DNA of 64,000 nucleotides from contig JAFTXG010000018.1 in NCBI GenBank assembly GCA_017461725.1, positions 62,001 through 126,000 on the forward strand, read 5' to 3'. The position numbers and the translations under genes are program-made. Every line of letters starts with the position of its first letter. Position 1 is the stretch's first letter. This document shows, piece after piece, positions 36,022 to 44,906 of the stretch. The notes beneath the pieces are model-generated. The model was not told the origin of the DNA. It worked only from the letters and a program-made list of their open reading frames with translations, and did no database searches. Origin of the DNA: Lachnospiraceae bacterium. GTDB lineage: Bacteria; Bacillota; Clostridia; Lachnospirales; Lachnospiraceae.

Positions 36022-36732
36022 ATGAATAAGATCAAAACATTATGGAACTATTTTTCAGGACTTGAGCGGACGCTGTGGTATTTATCGGTACTGTTGATCC
36101 TGTCGGCCTTTGTCATTTTTGACCGGGAGAATTATCTGACGCTGGCTGCGTCCCTGGTCGGCGTGACTTCATTAATCTTCAGCGCCAAGGGGAACCCTTT
36201 CGGCCAGCTGCTGATGGTGATTTTCAGTCTGCTGTACGGGATCATCTCTTATACCTTTTCCTACTACGGGGAGATGATCACCTATCTGGGAATGACCATG
36301 CCCATGGCGGTCTTTGCGTTGATTTCATGGCTGAAAAATCCCTACAATGGAAACAAATCGGAGGTGAGAGTGAATCGCATCGGCAGAAAAGAGAATATTT
36401 TCATGTGGATCATGGCGGGAATCGTAACGGTTCTGTTTTACTTTATTCTGAAGTGGTTTGACACGGCCAACCTTCTCCCCAGCACCCTCTCGGTCACGAC
36501 CAGTTTTCTGGCGGTGTACCTGACCTTTCGGCGCAATGCCGGTTTTGCCATCGCCTACGCGGCCAATGATATTGTGCTCATCATTCTGTGGGTCCTGGCC
36601 AGCATGGAGGACGTGCGGTATTTGTCGGTAGTAGTCTGTTTTGCGGCATTTTTTGTTAATGACGTCTATGGATTCCTGAGTTGGAGACGGATGGAACGGC
36701 GACAGGCAGAGAGTATGGACAGTGGAAAATGA
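36022..36732 (+). CDS. pnuC: PnuC-family nicotinamide riboside transporter
   Basis: This 236-residue membrane protein has about seven hydrophobic segments and the PnuC-type sequence pattern, including the aromatic, glycine-rich segments ISYTFSYYGEMITYLGM, AIAYAANDIVLIILWVL and VNDVYGFLSWRRM. PnuC carriers move nicotinamide riboside by facilitated diffusion, and NAD synthesis traps it inside. Related PnuT carriers move thiamine, so substrate is not fully settled. The ATG at 36022 follows GGAGG; the earlier ATG at 35989 lies in the terminator. The leader looks regulated. Confidence 0.88.
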   Translation: MNKIKTLWNYFSGLERTLWYLSVLLILSAFVIFDRENYLTLAASLVGVTSLIFSAKGNPFGQLLMVIFSLLYGIISYTFSYYGEMITYLGMTMPMAVFALISWLKNPYNGNKSEVRVNRIGRKENIFMWIMAGIVTVLFYFILKWFDTANLLPSTLSVTTSFLAVYLTFRRNAGFAIAYAANDIVLIILWVLASMEDVRYLSVVVCFAAFFVNDVYGFLSWRRMERRQAESMDSGK

Positions 36733-36787
36733 TTTTAGATGGTGGAATACTGCTGAGAAAAAAATTTCAGAAGAATGAAAAAAGGGA

Positions 36788-36835
36788 TTGACAATACACT
36801 ATAGTGATATTAAAATGATATCATAAAAATATCAC
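36788..36835 (+). promoter_or_regulatory. Promoter and operator-like repeats upstream of the SPFH gene
   Basis: The promoter is near consensus: TTGACA (36788-36793), 17 nt, TAAAAT (36811-36816). It is overlaid by GTGATATT (36804-36811) and its exact inverse AATATCAC (36828-36835), with ATGATATCAT (36815-36824) as a palindrome between them. Such nested symmetry around the -10 is what a repressor site looks like; the downstream ribbon-helix-helix-like protein is a candidate binder. Confidence 0.55.
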
Positions 36836-36879
36836 ATATGAATCTTACATCATCTCAGTGTGATAGAGGGAGGATAGTT

Positions 36880-37890
36880 ATGAGTGACACAAATAGTAAG
36901 AGCGTTTATCTCAATGTGGAAGAAAAGGAGATCGTTCCGTTAAACGGTATCCTGATGCTGTTTGCCATTATCGGCATGCTGATATTGTCGGTGGGTGCGA
37001 TGGTCGGCAGCGGATTTCTCATCGAAGGAGGCCGGATTGCCTTGGGTGTGATCGGTCTGATTCTGTCCATTGTCTGGTTTATTGTCTGCTGTATCTGTTT
37101 CGGCGGATTTCATGTGATCAACCCCAATGAGGCGCTGGTCATGACCCTGTTCGGTCAGTATTATGGAACTATCCGCAAGCCCGGTTTTTACTTTACCAAC
37201 CCCTTTGCAGGCGGTTATAATCCCACCGTGCTGGGACAGGGTGTAAGTGTGCAGATGACGACCAACGGAACTCAGGTCGGTACAGCCCCCACCTTCAGCA
37301 AAAAAGTATCCACCAAGGTTTCTACCCTGAACAATGAAAAGCAGAAAGTAAACGATGCCCTTGGTAATCCCATTATCATCGGTACGGTAGTGATCTGGCG
37401 GGTGGCCAGTCCTACCAAAGCGGTCTTCAATGTAGATAACTACAAGAAGTTCCTGTCCATCCAGTGTGATTCCACCGTCCGCAATGTGGCGAGACTTTAC
37501 CCTTATGACACGATGGAGGATGACACGGACGAGCTGACTCTCCGCGGCTCCAGCATGGCCATTGCCGAGAGCATGAAGGAGGAACTGCAGAAGCGTGTGG
37601 CTGAGGCAGGTCTGGAGATCCAGGAAGTTCGGATTAATCACCTGGCATACTCCGACGAGATCGCGTCTGCGATGCTCCAGAGACAGCAGGCCGTTGCGAT
37701 CATCGCTGCCCGCCAGAAGATCGTTGAGGGCGCAGTCAGCATGGTGAAGATGGCCATCGATCAGCTGGGCGAGGAGGAGATCGTTGTCCTTGACGAGGAG
37801 AGAAAGGCTGCCATGGTCAGCAATCTGCTGGTAGTACTCTGTGGAAACAAGGACGCACAGCCGATTGTGAACAGCGGATCCATCTATTGA
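36880..37890 (+). CDS. SPFH/band-7 domain membrane protein
   Basis: This 336-residue protein has two N-terminal membrane segments (about residues 20-42 and 52-75), then the SPFH domain beginning GGFHVINPNEALVMTLFGQY, with VIWRVASPTKAVFNVDNY and the later helical SDEIASAMLQRQQAVAIIAARQK stretch in pieces typical of stomatin-like proteins. These oligomerise at the membrane and organise protease or lipid domains. The start at 36880 follows GGAGG; an ATG at 36838 is less likely. Its neighbour encodes a coiled-coil protein with an Arc-like end, a pairing I have seen repeatedly in Firmicutes. Confidence 0.87.
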   Translation: MSDTNSKSVYLNVEEKEIVPLNGILMLFAIIGMLILSVGAMVGSGFLIEGGRIALGVIGLILSIVWFIVCCICFGGFHVINPNEALVMTLFGQYYGTIRKPGFYFTNPFAGGYNPTVLGQGVSVQMTTNGTQVGTAPTFSKKVSTKVSTLNNEKQKVNDALGNPIIIGTVVIWRVASPTKAVFNVDNYKKFLSIQCDSTVRNVARLYPYDTMEDDTDELTLRGSSMAIAESMKEELQKRVAEAGLEIQEVRINHLAYSDEIASAMLQRQQAVAIIAARQKIVEGAVSMVKMAIDQLGEEEIVVLDEERKAAMVSNLLVVLCGNKDAQPIVNSGSIY

Positions 37891-37899
37891 CGAAACACG

Positions 37900-37954
37900 G
37901 CCAAATGACTATGCAGGTGACGAGCCTGTCTGGACACCTACATGGGTATTTGGC
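37900..37954 (+). repeat. Symmetric intercistronic hairpin
   Basis: GCCAAAT (37900-37906) pairs with ATTTGGC (37948-37954); inside, ATG and AGGTG pair with CACCT and CAT, leaving a symmetric 4+4 internal loop, one mismatch and a 15-nt apical loop. There is no T run, so it is more likely an RNA-processing or stability element between the SPFH gene and its partner than a terminator. Confidence 0.55.
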
Positions 37955-38002
37955 AGTCGAACAGGATGAACATAAAATTATGTCACAGAAAGGAGCCAGC
38001 CG

Positions 38003-38350
38003 ATGACAACTCCAATGTCAGATTCCCAGGGGGACGGGACGATAGCGGACAGCCGACAGAGGCTGGAGGAGAGAGAGTTACAGCTAAAACAGCAGCTTGA
38101 TCGCTTGCAGGAGCTGGAGAGACAGCTTCAGAGCAAGGAGGCTGCACTGCTGGACAAGGAGCAGCAGGTTCGGGCCAGAGAGAAGTCCATGAAGGAGAAG
38201 GAAAAGGCGAAAAAGCAGATATTGCTCCGGCTTTCTCCGGCTCTGTGGGAGGAACTGGCAGCCTGGGCGGAGGACGATTTCCGCTCCATCAACAGCCAGA
38301 TCGAGTACCTTCTGGCGGCCTGTGTGCGAGAACGCAGGAAAACAAAATAA
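38003..38350 (+). CDS. Coiled-coil protein with ribbon-helix-helix-like C-terminus
   Basis: This 115-residue protein has a highly charged coiled coil from about residue 18 to 75 (heptads of L with E/K/Q), followed by QILLRLSPALWEELAAWAEDDFRSINSQIEYLL. That end has the strand-helix-helix pattern of Arc/MetJ DNA-binding proteins. The start follows AAGGAG. Association with the SPFH gene suggests it is an adaptor of the membrane assembly or an autoregulator of the operon; which one is not decidable here. Confidence 0.7.
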   Translation: MTTPMSDSQGDGTIADSRQRLEERELQLKQQLDRLQELERQLQSKEAALLDKEQQVRAREKSMKEKEKAKKQILLRLSPALWEELAAWAEDDFRSINSQIEYLLAACVRERRKTK

Positions 38351-38389
38351 ATTGCGTGCAATTTTTATATAAAGTTTATAAAAAGTAAA

Positions 38390-38453
38390 TTGACTGCCGG
38401 CAGAGCTGGGGAATATAATAGATAGGCATCCCCAGCCTGTTGGCTGTTTTTTT
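38390..38453 (+). promoter_or_regulatory. Promoter-terminator overlap ahead of the RND gene
   Basis: TTGACT (38390-38395), 18 nt, TATAAT (38414-38419) form a good promoter, yet the -10 lies in the loop of GCTGGGGA...TCCCCAGC, and CAGCC-TGTT-GGCTG (38433-38446) plus seven T residues forms an intrinsic terminator ending at 38453. Either the terminator ends the upstream operon, or transcripts from this promoter are attenuated after about 30 nt. Confidence 0.5.
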
Positions 38454-38455
38454 AC

Positions 38456-38517
38456 GTGAAAGCTCCGGATGACAGATGCCGTGAGCGTGTGAAAAACACA
38501 CAGCAATCAGCTTTCAC
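38456..38517 (+). repeat. Leader hairpin of the RND gene
   Basis: GTGAAAGCT (38456-38464) is exactly inverted as AGCTTTCAC (38509-38517), enclosing GTGTG/CACAC (38487-38501). It sits 26 nt before the start codon and would fold in the messenger leader. Confidence 0.5.
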
Positions 38518-38543
38518 AGAGTAGAGTTAGAAAGGGAAAAAAT

Positions 38544-41500
38544 ATGTTACCTCGTTTTAGTGTGAAAAAGTCGATTACGGTCTATGTGGCGGTGGTGATC
38601 ATCATCGTGTTGGGCATCGTGTCCTATACCAAGATGACTCCTGACCTGCTGCCCAATATGGACCTGCCCTACATCATGATCATGACCACATACCCGGGTG
38701 CGACGCCGGAGGAGGTGGAGACCACGGTGACCAAGCCGCTGGAGCAGTCCATGGCGACCCTGGAGAATATTTCCAATATCTCCTCCAGTTCCAGTGAAAA
38801 CTATTCCATGATCATGCTGGAGTTTACGGAGGACGCCAATCTCGATACCGTTGCCGTGGATATCCTGCAGCAGATCAGCCTCTTGGAGAGCGCGTGGGGC
38901 GATATGGTGGGAACGCCCTACATTCTGAAGCTGAATCCCAGTATGCTGCCGGTGCGCACCGCCGCGGTGGATATGGAGGGCATGGAGGTGGCGGAGCTGT
39001 CCGCATTTGTGGACGAGGTATTGATGAATAAGCTGGAGGGCATTGATGGCGTGGCCAGCATCTCCGCCAGCGGTATGCTGGAGCAGGTCATGCATGTGGA
39101 CCTGAACCAGGACAAGATCGATGTGCTCAATGACAAGATTGCCGAACTGATCGACGAGCAGTTTGCGGAAGCGGAGGAAGAACTGAATAAGGCCTTGGCC
39201 GAGGTGGAGAATGGTCTGGCCGAACTGGAGGCCGGAAAAGCTGAGTTGGAAAACGGCAAGGCTCAGCTGGCGGCGGAGCTGGCGAAGGCGACGGCGGAGA
39301 TGGATGCCGGACAGATGGAACTGATCTCCACAAAGATGGGACTGCTGGACACCAAAATACAGTTGAACAGTGCGCTGGAGGATATTGCGACCACCGAAAA
39401 GACGCTGCTGGAACTGAAAAATTTACTGGCGAAATTCAAAGCGGCTGAGGCGGAGCTGAAGGCGCAGGTGGATACATTGACGGAGCTGGTGAAAAACTCC
39501 GAGGAGCTGAATGCCCTGAAAGTGGCCTATGAGGCGGCCATTCAGGAGATTAAGGACCGGGTGGATTTGACCGAGGAAGAGCGGGAAGCGCTGATCAAAC
39601 GGATCACCGAGTCGGAAGAGTATCAGCAGATGCTGAAGGGACTGGCGCTTTTAGCGGAGAGACTGGAGGAGCTGGGACTGACGGAGGAATCCCTGAAAGA
39701 AGTTTACAATCAGTTAAAAACCAGCTATGACCAGACGAAGGCCGAGATTGAGAAGATCAAAGAATCGCTGAGCTCCATGGGATACAGTGAGGCTGACCTG
39801 GATGCTGCACTGACTGAGATCAGCGCCGGAAAGAACCAGATCAATTCCGGCATTTCTCAGATCGATCAGGCTATGGGAGGTTTGGCGGACGGAACTACCC
39901 AGCTGAAAGAGGCCAAAGCTGTTCTGGAACAGAAAAAGATTGAGAGTATTTTCCAGATGAGTGATGCCTCCACCCAGCTGATCCTGGCGGAAAGCCAGTT
40001 AAATACCGCGTTGGAGGAGATTAAGGCCGGACTGGAGCAGATGGAGCAGACCAAGTCCGATGCCCTGGAAAAAGCGAATCTTTCCAATACGATCACCATG
40101 GATATGGTATCGCAGATCCTGACCGCCCAGAACTTCTCCATGCCTGCAGGCTATGTGGAGGATGAGGACGGAGTGTCCTATGTGGTCAGTGTGGGTGACA
40201 CCTTAAATTCCCGGGAGGAGCTGGAAAATCTGCTCCTGTTTGATATGGGGATGGAGGGAATGGACCCGATCTATCTCACTGACGTGGCAGATGTATATAT
40301 GACCGACAATTCCGGCGAGATCTACGCGAAGACCAACGGAAATAACAGTGTCATGCTGTCCTTCTCCAAGCAGTCCACCTACGCGACGGCGACGGTCAGC
40401 GACAACATTACCGAGAAGTTTGAGGAACTGGAGGCAGAGTACCCCGGATTGTCCTTCACCGATATGATGGATCAGGGTGACTATATTTATATCATTATCA
40501 ATTCGATTACTGACAGCTTGCTGTGGGGAGCGGTGTTTGCGATCATTATCCTGTTTGTATTCCTGAAGGATATCCGCCCCACCTTTATCACCCTGTGCAG
40601 TATCCCGATCAGTGTACTGTTTGCGCTGGCACTGATGTATTTCTCCGGCGTGACCCTGAACATGATCTCCCTGTCCGGTCTGGCCGTGGCGGTAGGTATG
40701 CTGGTAGACAATGCTGTCGTTGTTATTGAGAACACTTACCGATTGAGAAATAAGGGCGAGTCGGCCGTCAAGGCGGCAGTTTCCGGAGCGGCGCAGGTAT
40801 CAGGAGCGATTGCCTCCTCCACATTGACGACAGTCTGCGTATTCCTCCCCATCGTGTTTGTGGAGGGCCTGACCAGACAGCTGTTTGTGGATATGGCACT
40901 GACCATCGGCTATTCGCTGATCGCCAGCTTGATCATTGCCCTGACGCTGGTGCCGGCCATGGCAAAGAGCATGCTGAAAAATACCAAGCCCCACAAGAGT
41001 CCCATCATGGACCGGATGCTGGGCGGCTATCAGAAACTGCTGGTGTTCTGTCTGAACCATAAGTTCGTTGTGCTGCTGCTTTCTGCGGCGATCCTGGTGG
41101 GCTCCGCGGTGGCACTGATCAATAAAGGCTTCACCTACATGCCGGATATGGAGATGGATCAGCTGTCCGGTACGCTGACCATGCCGGAGGGAAGTACCCT
41201 CGCTGACACCGCGGCGATGGCGGATGAGGTTGCATCCAGAATCCAGGGTGTCGAGGGAGTTGGAACGGTGGGAGCCCAGGTTTCCGGCTCATCCATCTTA
41301 AGCGGCTCCGCCGATGTGGATACCACGACGGTATCCCTCTACGTGTTGTACGACGAATCCTCCAAGCGTACCGGCGATGAGATCGTGGCTGATCTGGAGG
41401 GCATGTTTGACGATCTGGACTGTGAGGTGACCCTCTCCAGTACCTCCAGTATGAATTTGTCCGCACTGGGCGGTTCCGGTGTAAGCATCAATCTCTACGG

Positions 41501-42590
41501 GGAGGATATGGAGCAACTGCAGGAGACGGCGAAGGAGATGGCGGCGATCCTGGGGACTGTGGAAGGAATCGCAGAGGTCTCCGACGGTATGGAGGAAGCG
41601 GACCCGGCGATCCGTATCGTGGTGGATAAGGAAAAGGCCATGAAGCATGGACTCACCGTCGCGCAGGTGTATATGGAGATCGCCGGCGCACTGCAGACCG
41701 AGACCACATCCACCAATGTGACCTGGGACGGCTATAAATATGACATCATGGTGGGAAGCGGCGAGAGCGGCAGGACACCGGATGATATCCATAACTATGT
41801 ATTTACGGTAACGAAGCAGGACGGCACCGAGGAGGACGTCGCCCTCGCGGATATCGCGGAGATCAAAGACACAGAAACCTTGAGCACCATCTCCCGCCAG
41901 AACCAGCGCAGATATTTGACCATCACCGGCGGAATTACAGAAGGATACAATGTAACCAACGTGACTTCCGATGTGCAGGAGGCGCTGGCCTCCTATGAGC
42001 TGCCGAAGGGCATGTCCATCGAATACACCGGCGAGAATGAGACCATCATGGAGGCCTTCGGGCAGCTGGGTCTGATGCTCCTGCTGGGCGTATTGCTGGT
42101 ATACCTGATCATGGCAGCCCAGTTCCAGTCCCTGAAATCGCCGTTCATCGTCATGTTCACCATCCCGCTGGCGTTCACCGGAGGCTTCCTGGCCCTGCTG
42201 ATCACCGGCATGGAGCTCAGCGTAATCTCCCTGATCGGATTTGTCATGCTGTGCGGTATCATCGTAAACAACGGTATCGTGCTGGTTGACTATATCAATC
42301 AGTCCCGGCTGGACGGTATGGAGAAGCGGGAGGCGATCGTGGATGCCGGTGTGACCCGCATGCGCCCGATCTTGATGACCTCCATCACCACCATCCTCGG
42401 TCTGGTCGTCATGGCCATGGGTGTGGGAACCGGTTCGGAGATGATGCAGCCCATCGCCATCGTCTGCATCGGCGGTCTGACCTACGCGACGCTGATGACC
42501 CTGTTCGTGGTGCCGGTGCTCTATGAGATGATGAACCGAAAGGATATGATCAAGATCAGTGACGAGGAGCTGGAGATCAGCTCGCTGTAA
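38544..42590 (+). CDS. RND-family efflux transporter with coiled-coil insertion
   Basis: This 1348-residue protein has the twelve-segment RND plan: first membrane helix at residues ~10-30, LPNMDLPYIMI and YPGATPEEVE as in AcrB/SwrC-type pumps, a second helix near residue 658, and the central ISLSGLAVAVGMLVDNAVVVIEN and C-terminal LCGIIVNNGIVLVDY segments (each shown in part) that bear the proton-relay aspartates. Typical members have about 1030 residues; here about 320 extra residues (roughly 195-515) in the first extracellular loop form a charged coiled coil rich in E, L, A and K. In a Gram-positive cell this may cross the wall or replace an adaptor protein. The substrate is unknown. Confidence 0.88.
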   Translation: MLPRFSVKKSITVYVAVVIIIVLGIVSYTKMTPDLLPNMDLPYIMIMTTYPGATPEEVETTVTKPLEQSMATLENISNISSSSSENYSMIMLEFTEDANLDTVAVDILQQISLLESAWGDMVGTPYILKLNPSMLPVRTAAVDMEGMEVAELSAFVDEVLMNKLEGIDGVASISASGMLEQVMHVDLNQDKIDVLNDKIAELIDEQFAEAEEELNKALAEVENGLAELEAGKAELENGKAQLAAELAKATAEMDAGQMELISTKMGLLDTKIQLNSALEDIATTEKTLLELKNLLAKFKAAEAELKAQVDTLTELVKNSEELNALKVAYEAAIQEIKDRVDLTEEEREALIKRITESEEYQQMLKGLALLAERLEELGLTEESLKEVYNQLKTSYDQTKAEIEKIKESLSSMGYSEADLDAALTEISAGKNQINSGISQIDQAMGGLADGTTQLKEAKAVLEQKKIESIFQMSDASTQLILAESQLNTALEEIKAGLEQMEQTKSDALEKANLSNTITMDMVSQILTAQNFSMPAGYVEDEDGVSYVVSVGDTLNSREELENLLLFDMGMEGMDPIYLTDVADVYMTDNSGEIYAKTNGNNSVMLSFSKQSTYATATVSDNITEKFEELEAEYPGLSFTDMMDQGDYIYIIINSITDSLLWGAVFAIIILFVFLKDIRPTFITLCSIPISVLFALALMYFSGVTLNMISLSGLAVAVGMLVDNAVVVIENTYRLRNKGESAVKAAVSGAAQVSGAIASSTLTTVCVFLPIVFVEGLTRQLFVDMALTIGYSLIASLIIALTLVPAMAKSMLKNTKPHKSPIMDRMLGGYQKLLVFCLNHKFVVLLLSAAILVGSAVALINKGFTYMPDMEMDQLSGTLTMPEGSTLADTAAMADEVASRIQGVEGVGTVGAQVSGSSILSGSADVDTTTVSLYVLYDESSKRTGDEIVADLEGMFDDLDCEVTLSSTSSMNLSALGGSGVSINLYGEDMEQLQETAKEMAAILGTVEGIAEVSDGMEEADPAIRIVVDKEKAMKHGLTVAQVYMEIAGALQTETTSTNVTWDGYKYDIMVGSGESGRTPDDIHNYVFTVTKQDGTEEDVALADIAEIKDTETLSTISRQNQRRYLTITGGITEGYNVTNVTSDVQEALASYELPKGMSIEYTGENETIMEAFGQLGLMLLLGVLLVYLIMAAQFQSLKSPFIVMFTIPLAFTGGFLALLITGMELSVISLIGFVMLCGIIVNNGIVLVDYINQSRLDGMEKREAIVDAGVTRMRPILMTSITTILGLVVMAMGVGTGSEMMQPIAIVCIGGLTYATLMTLFVVPVLYEMMNRKDMIKISDEELEISSL

Positions 42591-42601
42591 GTTAATAAAT
42601 G

Positions 42602-42664
42602 GGGCGGCTTCAAAATAGCGGTTCAGTTTGATTGCAAAAGATCGTGCCGTTTTGAAGCCGCCTC
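42602..42664. terminator. Terminator after the RND gene
   Basis: GGCGGCTTCAAAA pairs perfectly with TTTTGAAGCCGCC (42650-42662) around a long loop, followed by CATTCTTAATTTTT. The strong stem should stop transcription from the RND gene. Confidence 0.65.
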
Positions 42665-42698
42665 ATTCTTAATTTTTATCTGCCGTAGTGAAACAAGA

Positions 42699-42727
42699 TT
42701 GCACTTCCGACAATATTCGTGTATAAT
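42699..42727 (+). promoter_or_regulatory. Promoter of the membrane-anchored hypothetical gene
   Basis: TTGCAC (42699-42704), 17-nt spacer, TATAAT (42722-42727). Confidence 0.6.
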
Positions 42728-42803
42728 TATTTCCATCCAGGTTGTTGCAAAAGGCAAAGATTCGTGAAGGTTCCATTTTGCAATGTCCATGCAGGGGGAA
42801 GCC

Positions 42804-43769
42804 ATGAATATTGTCTTGTTTATCGTGTTCATCATCATATTTGCCGGAAATAAGAAGGACCGCAAGAACAGTGATCTGTTCAAGTGGCTGTTAAAATTAT
42901 ATATCGGTGTCACGATCCTGGGCGCGGTTATCCCGTCACCGATTTTCTGGATCATTGCGATTGCCATGATTGCTATTATCGTGATGAAGAAAAACGAGGA
43001 TAAAAAGGCGCAGAGCAGCCATCAGAAAGGCGAGGCGAAGAAGACTCAGAGCAGCTATCAGAAAGCTGATTATGACCGCATGAGGCGGGAATGGGAGCAG
43101 AGAAATCGACCGGGCAGTGGACAAGCGACGAGTAAGACTGAGACAAAAAATGCTGGAAACGCCACTGGCAGTGCACAGAATACTGGCAGCTACAGCAGCA
43201 TTCAGACGAACTACAGTACCCAGGGCAGCTACACCCCCTACACCGCCAGCAAGATCCTTCCCAAGCCTCTGGGCAGGAGAAATAAGATCATCAGTGCGTT
43301 TAATGATCGGTATGACCTGAGCCTCACTGAGGCGGAGATCCACCGTATCGCGGAGGCTTCCTATGTGTCGGAGGCCTGGAAGCGCGAGGTGGAGTCCATG
43401 ACTGCCAAGTATGAGACGGAGGGGCAGTGGTTTGCCGGCCCCACCGACTGGCTGCGCGTGTATATTTACGCATTTTATAATCAAAATATTTCTTCGGATT
43501 TCTCCCTGCAGGAGCAGATCTGCTTTGAGACGCTGGACGAGGTCATGGCTTACGCCTGCGCGATCCCGGATGCGACTATTGAGGAGCGCATTCAGCGGAT
43601 CAATGATCGTTACTTTACTCGTTTCAATGAGATGTCCTTCATGATCGCCTACCGTTTCCTGCAGCGAAAGGGACGCAATTATGATCTGTCCAGACCTGAT
43701 CTGGTGAAAAATGTGGATCAGGAGCTGGAGGAAGCGCTGAAGAAATACCAGACTGCCGGAGGAAGATAG
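42804..43769 (+). CDS. Membrane-anchored protein of unknown function
   Basis: This 321-residue protein starts with two hydrophobic helices (about residues 3-15 and 33-60), then a polar, Ser/Thr/Gln/Asn-rich linker to about residue 160 containing short KAQSS-x-QK repeats, and finally a compact alpha-helical domain of about 160 residues (LTEAEIHRIAEASYVSEAW to the end). I do not recognise the domain. The ATG at 42804 follows AGGGGGAA; one at 42783 lacks a site. It has its own promoter. A cytoplasmic domain tethered by two helices is the simplest topology. Confidence 0.6.
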   Translation: MNIVLFIVFIIIFAGNKKDRKNSDLFKWLLKLYIGVTILGAVIPSPIFWIIAIAMIAIIVMKKNEDKKAQSSHQKGEAKKTQSSYQKADYDRMRREWEQRNRPGSGQATSKTETKNAGNATGSAQNTGSYSSIQTNYSTQGSYTPYTASKILPKPLGRRNKIISAFNDRYDLSLTEAEIHRIAEASYVSEAWKREVESMTAKYETEGQWFAGPTDWLRVYIYAFYNQNISSDFSLQEQICFETLDEVMAYACAIPDATIEERIQRINDRYFTRFNEMSFMIAYRFLQRKGRNYDLSRPDLVKNVDQELEEALKKYQTAGGR

Positions 43770-43866
43770 AGAAGTCCGGGAAGATGGATGTGGTGAAACC
43801 GGATAGGGGAAATGCCCGGAGCAGAATGTGAAGAGATTGCAGTCCTGGCGCGAAGGAGGGGATGGT

Positions 43867-44142
43867 ATGCTGCTGAAATTATTGAGTATCTGGCTGATCG
43901 TCATCAATCTGGTGGGATTTATTCAGATGTACGTGGACAAGCGCAGAGCAAAGAAAGATAAGTGGCGTATACCGGAAAAGCAGCTGTTTCTGGTGGCCCT
44001 CATCGGCGGAAGTGTCGGATCAATCCTGGGAATGCAGATGTTCAGACATAAGACAAAGCACAAAAGCTTTGTGATCGGGATGCCGGCGATATTGATTCTG
44101 CAGATAGTGGTTGTGGCTGTGATTCGGTACAGTTTGTATTGA
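43867..44142 (+). CDS. DUF1294 small membrane protein
   Basis: This 91-residue protein has a first hydrophobic helix, then MYVDKRRAKKDKWRIPE, LIGGSVGSILGMQMFRHKTKH and a final hydrophobic helix, which is the DUF1294 pattern. The start at 43867 follows AAGGAGGGG; an ATG at 43828 does not. Function is unknown for the family. It probably shares the transcript of the preceding gene. Confidence 0.82.
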   Translation: MLLKLLSIWLIVINLVGFIQMYVDKRRAKKDKWRIPEKQLFLVALIGGSVGSILGMQMFRHKTKHKSFVIGMPAILILQIVVVAVIRYSLY

Positions 44143-44216
44143 CTAGCTGACAAATAATCAGATTTGGAAAGTGAAATGATCATATCAGATCGGATTTTAA
44201 CGACAGACGAGTATAG

Positions 44217-44250
44217 AAAAATCGAGGGCCATTTCAGCCCTCGATTTTTT
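44217..44250. terminator. Bidirectional terminator
   Basis: AAAAATCGAGGGC and GCCCTCGATTTTTT form a near-perfect stem with T runs on both strands. It serves the rightward DUF1294 transcript and the leftward CBS gene, whose stop codon lies inside it. Confidence 0.85.
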
Positions 44251-44653
44251 CGCGCTGTGCCTTCTCGGAAAGATAGGAAATCACACCCTTTCGGGTCAGG
44301 ATGCCGCAGAGCACGTTGCGGCAGTCGACAATCGGCACAAAGTTCTGATTCAGGATCGCCGCCAGCACAGTCTGGTCATCGGAGTCCATGGACAGGGCCG
44401 GACAGAAATCTCTTCGCAAAATGTCTTTGATCCGGTAGTGCTCCAGCTCCCGCCGGTCTGTGGTCTCCAGCACCAGCAGGTGGCGAAGAAAGTCACCCTC
44501 GGTGATGCTGCCTACATAGTGCTGGTTGGCATCCAGTACCGGGATCGCTGTGTACCCGTGTCGGGTCATGATTTCCAGTCCCTGGCGGACGGTGTCGTTC
44601 TCGTGCAGAAATGCGGTGAACACCTTCGGTGTCATGATCTTTGCAATATTCAT
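44234..44653 (-). CDS. CBS-domain pair protein
   Basis: This 139-residue cytoplasmic protein consists of two CBS motifs: MNIAKIMTPKVFTAF through GYTAIPVLDANQHYVGSI and IKDILRRDFCPALSM through NFVPIVDCRNVLCGIL. Such stand-alone pairs bind adenine nucleotides or S-adenosylmethionine and regulate unknown partners. It follows AAGGAGGAAT. The last codons and stop are inside the bidirectional terminator. Confidence 0.85.
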   Translation of the reverse strand: MNIAKIMTPKVFTAFLHENDTVRQGLEIMTRHGYTAIPVLDANQHYVGSITEGDFLRHLLVLETTDRRELEHYRIKDILRRDFCPALSMDSDDQTVLAAILNQNFVPIVDCRNVLCGILTRKGVISYLSEKAQREKIEG

Positions 44654-44830
44654 ATGATTCCTCCTTGGTGGAAGTAGTTGGATCGGACGTTGATTGATAT
44701 TTAAATTATAACACAGATGGGAGGAAAAAGAAGAAACGAAGTATGAATTTAGTATTAAGCTTGTATTACAATTCTGACGAAATTGTTACAAATTGGGCAA
44801 TACAGAAGACCGGTTCCAGCTGATCATGAA

Positions 44831-44862
44831 AAGGACCCTCAGAAATAAGTCTGGGGGTCTTT
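44831..44862. terminator. Terminator of the DegV gene
   Basis: AAGGACCCTCAGA pairs with TCTGGGGGTCTTT with one G-T pair and a 6-nt loop. T residues follow on the minus strand (CCTTTTC), matching the direction of the DegV gene. Confidence 0.7.
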
Positions 44863-44906
44863 CGCTAAAATGGGTTTGCAGCCGTCTCGCAACAGCATCA
44901 AAATAT

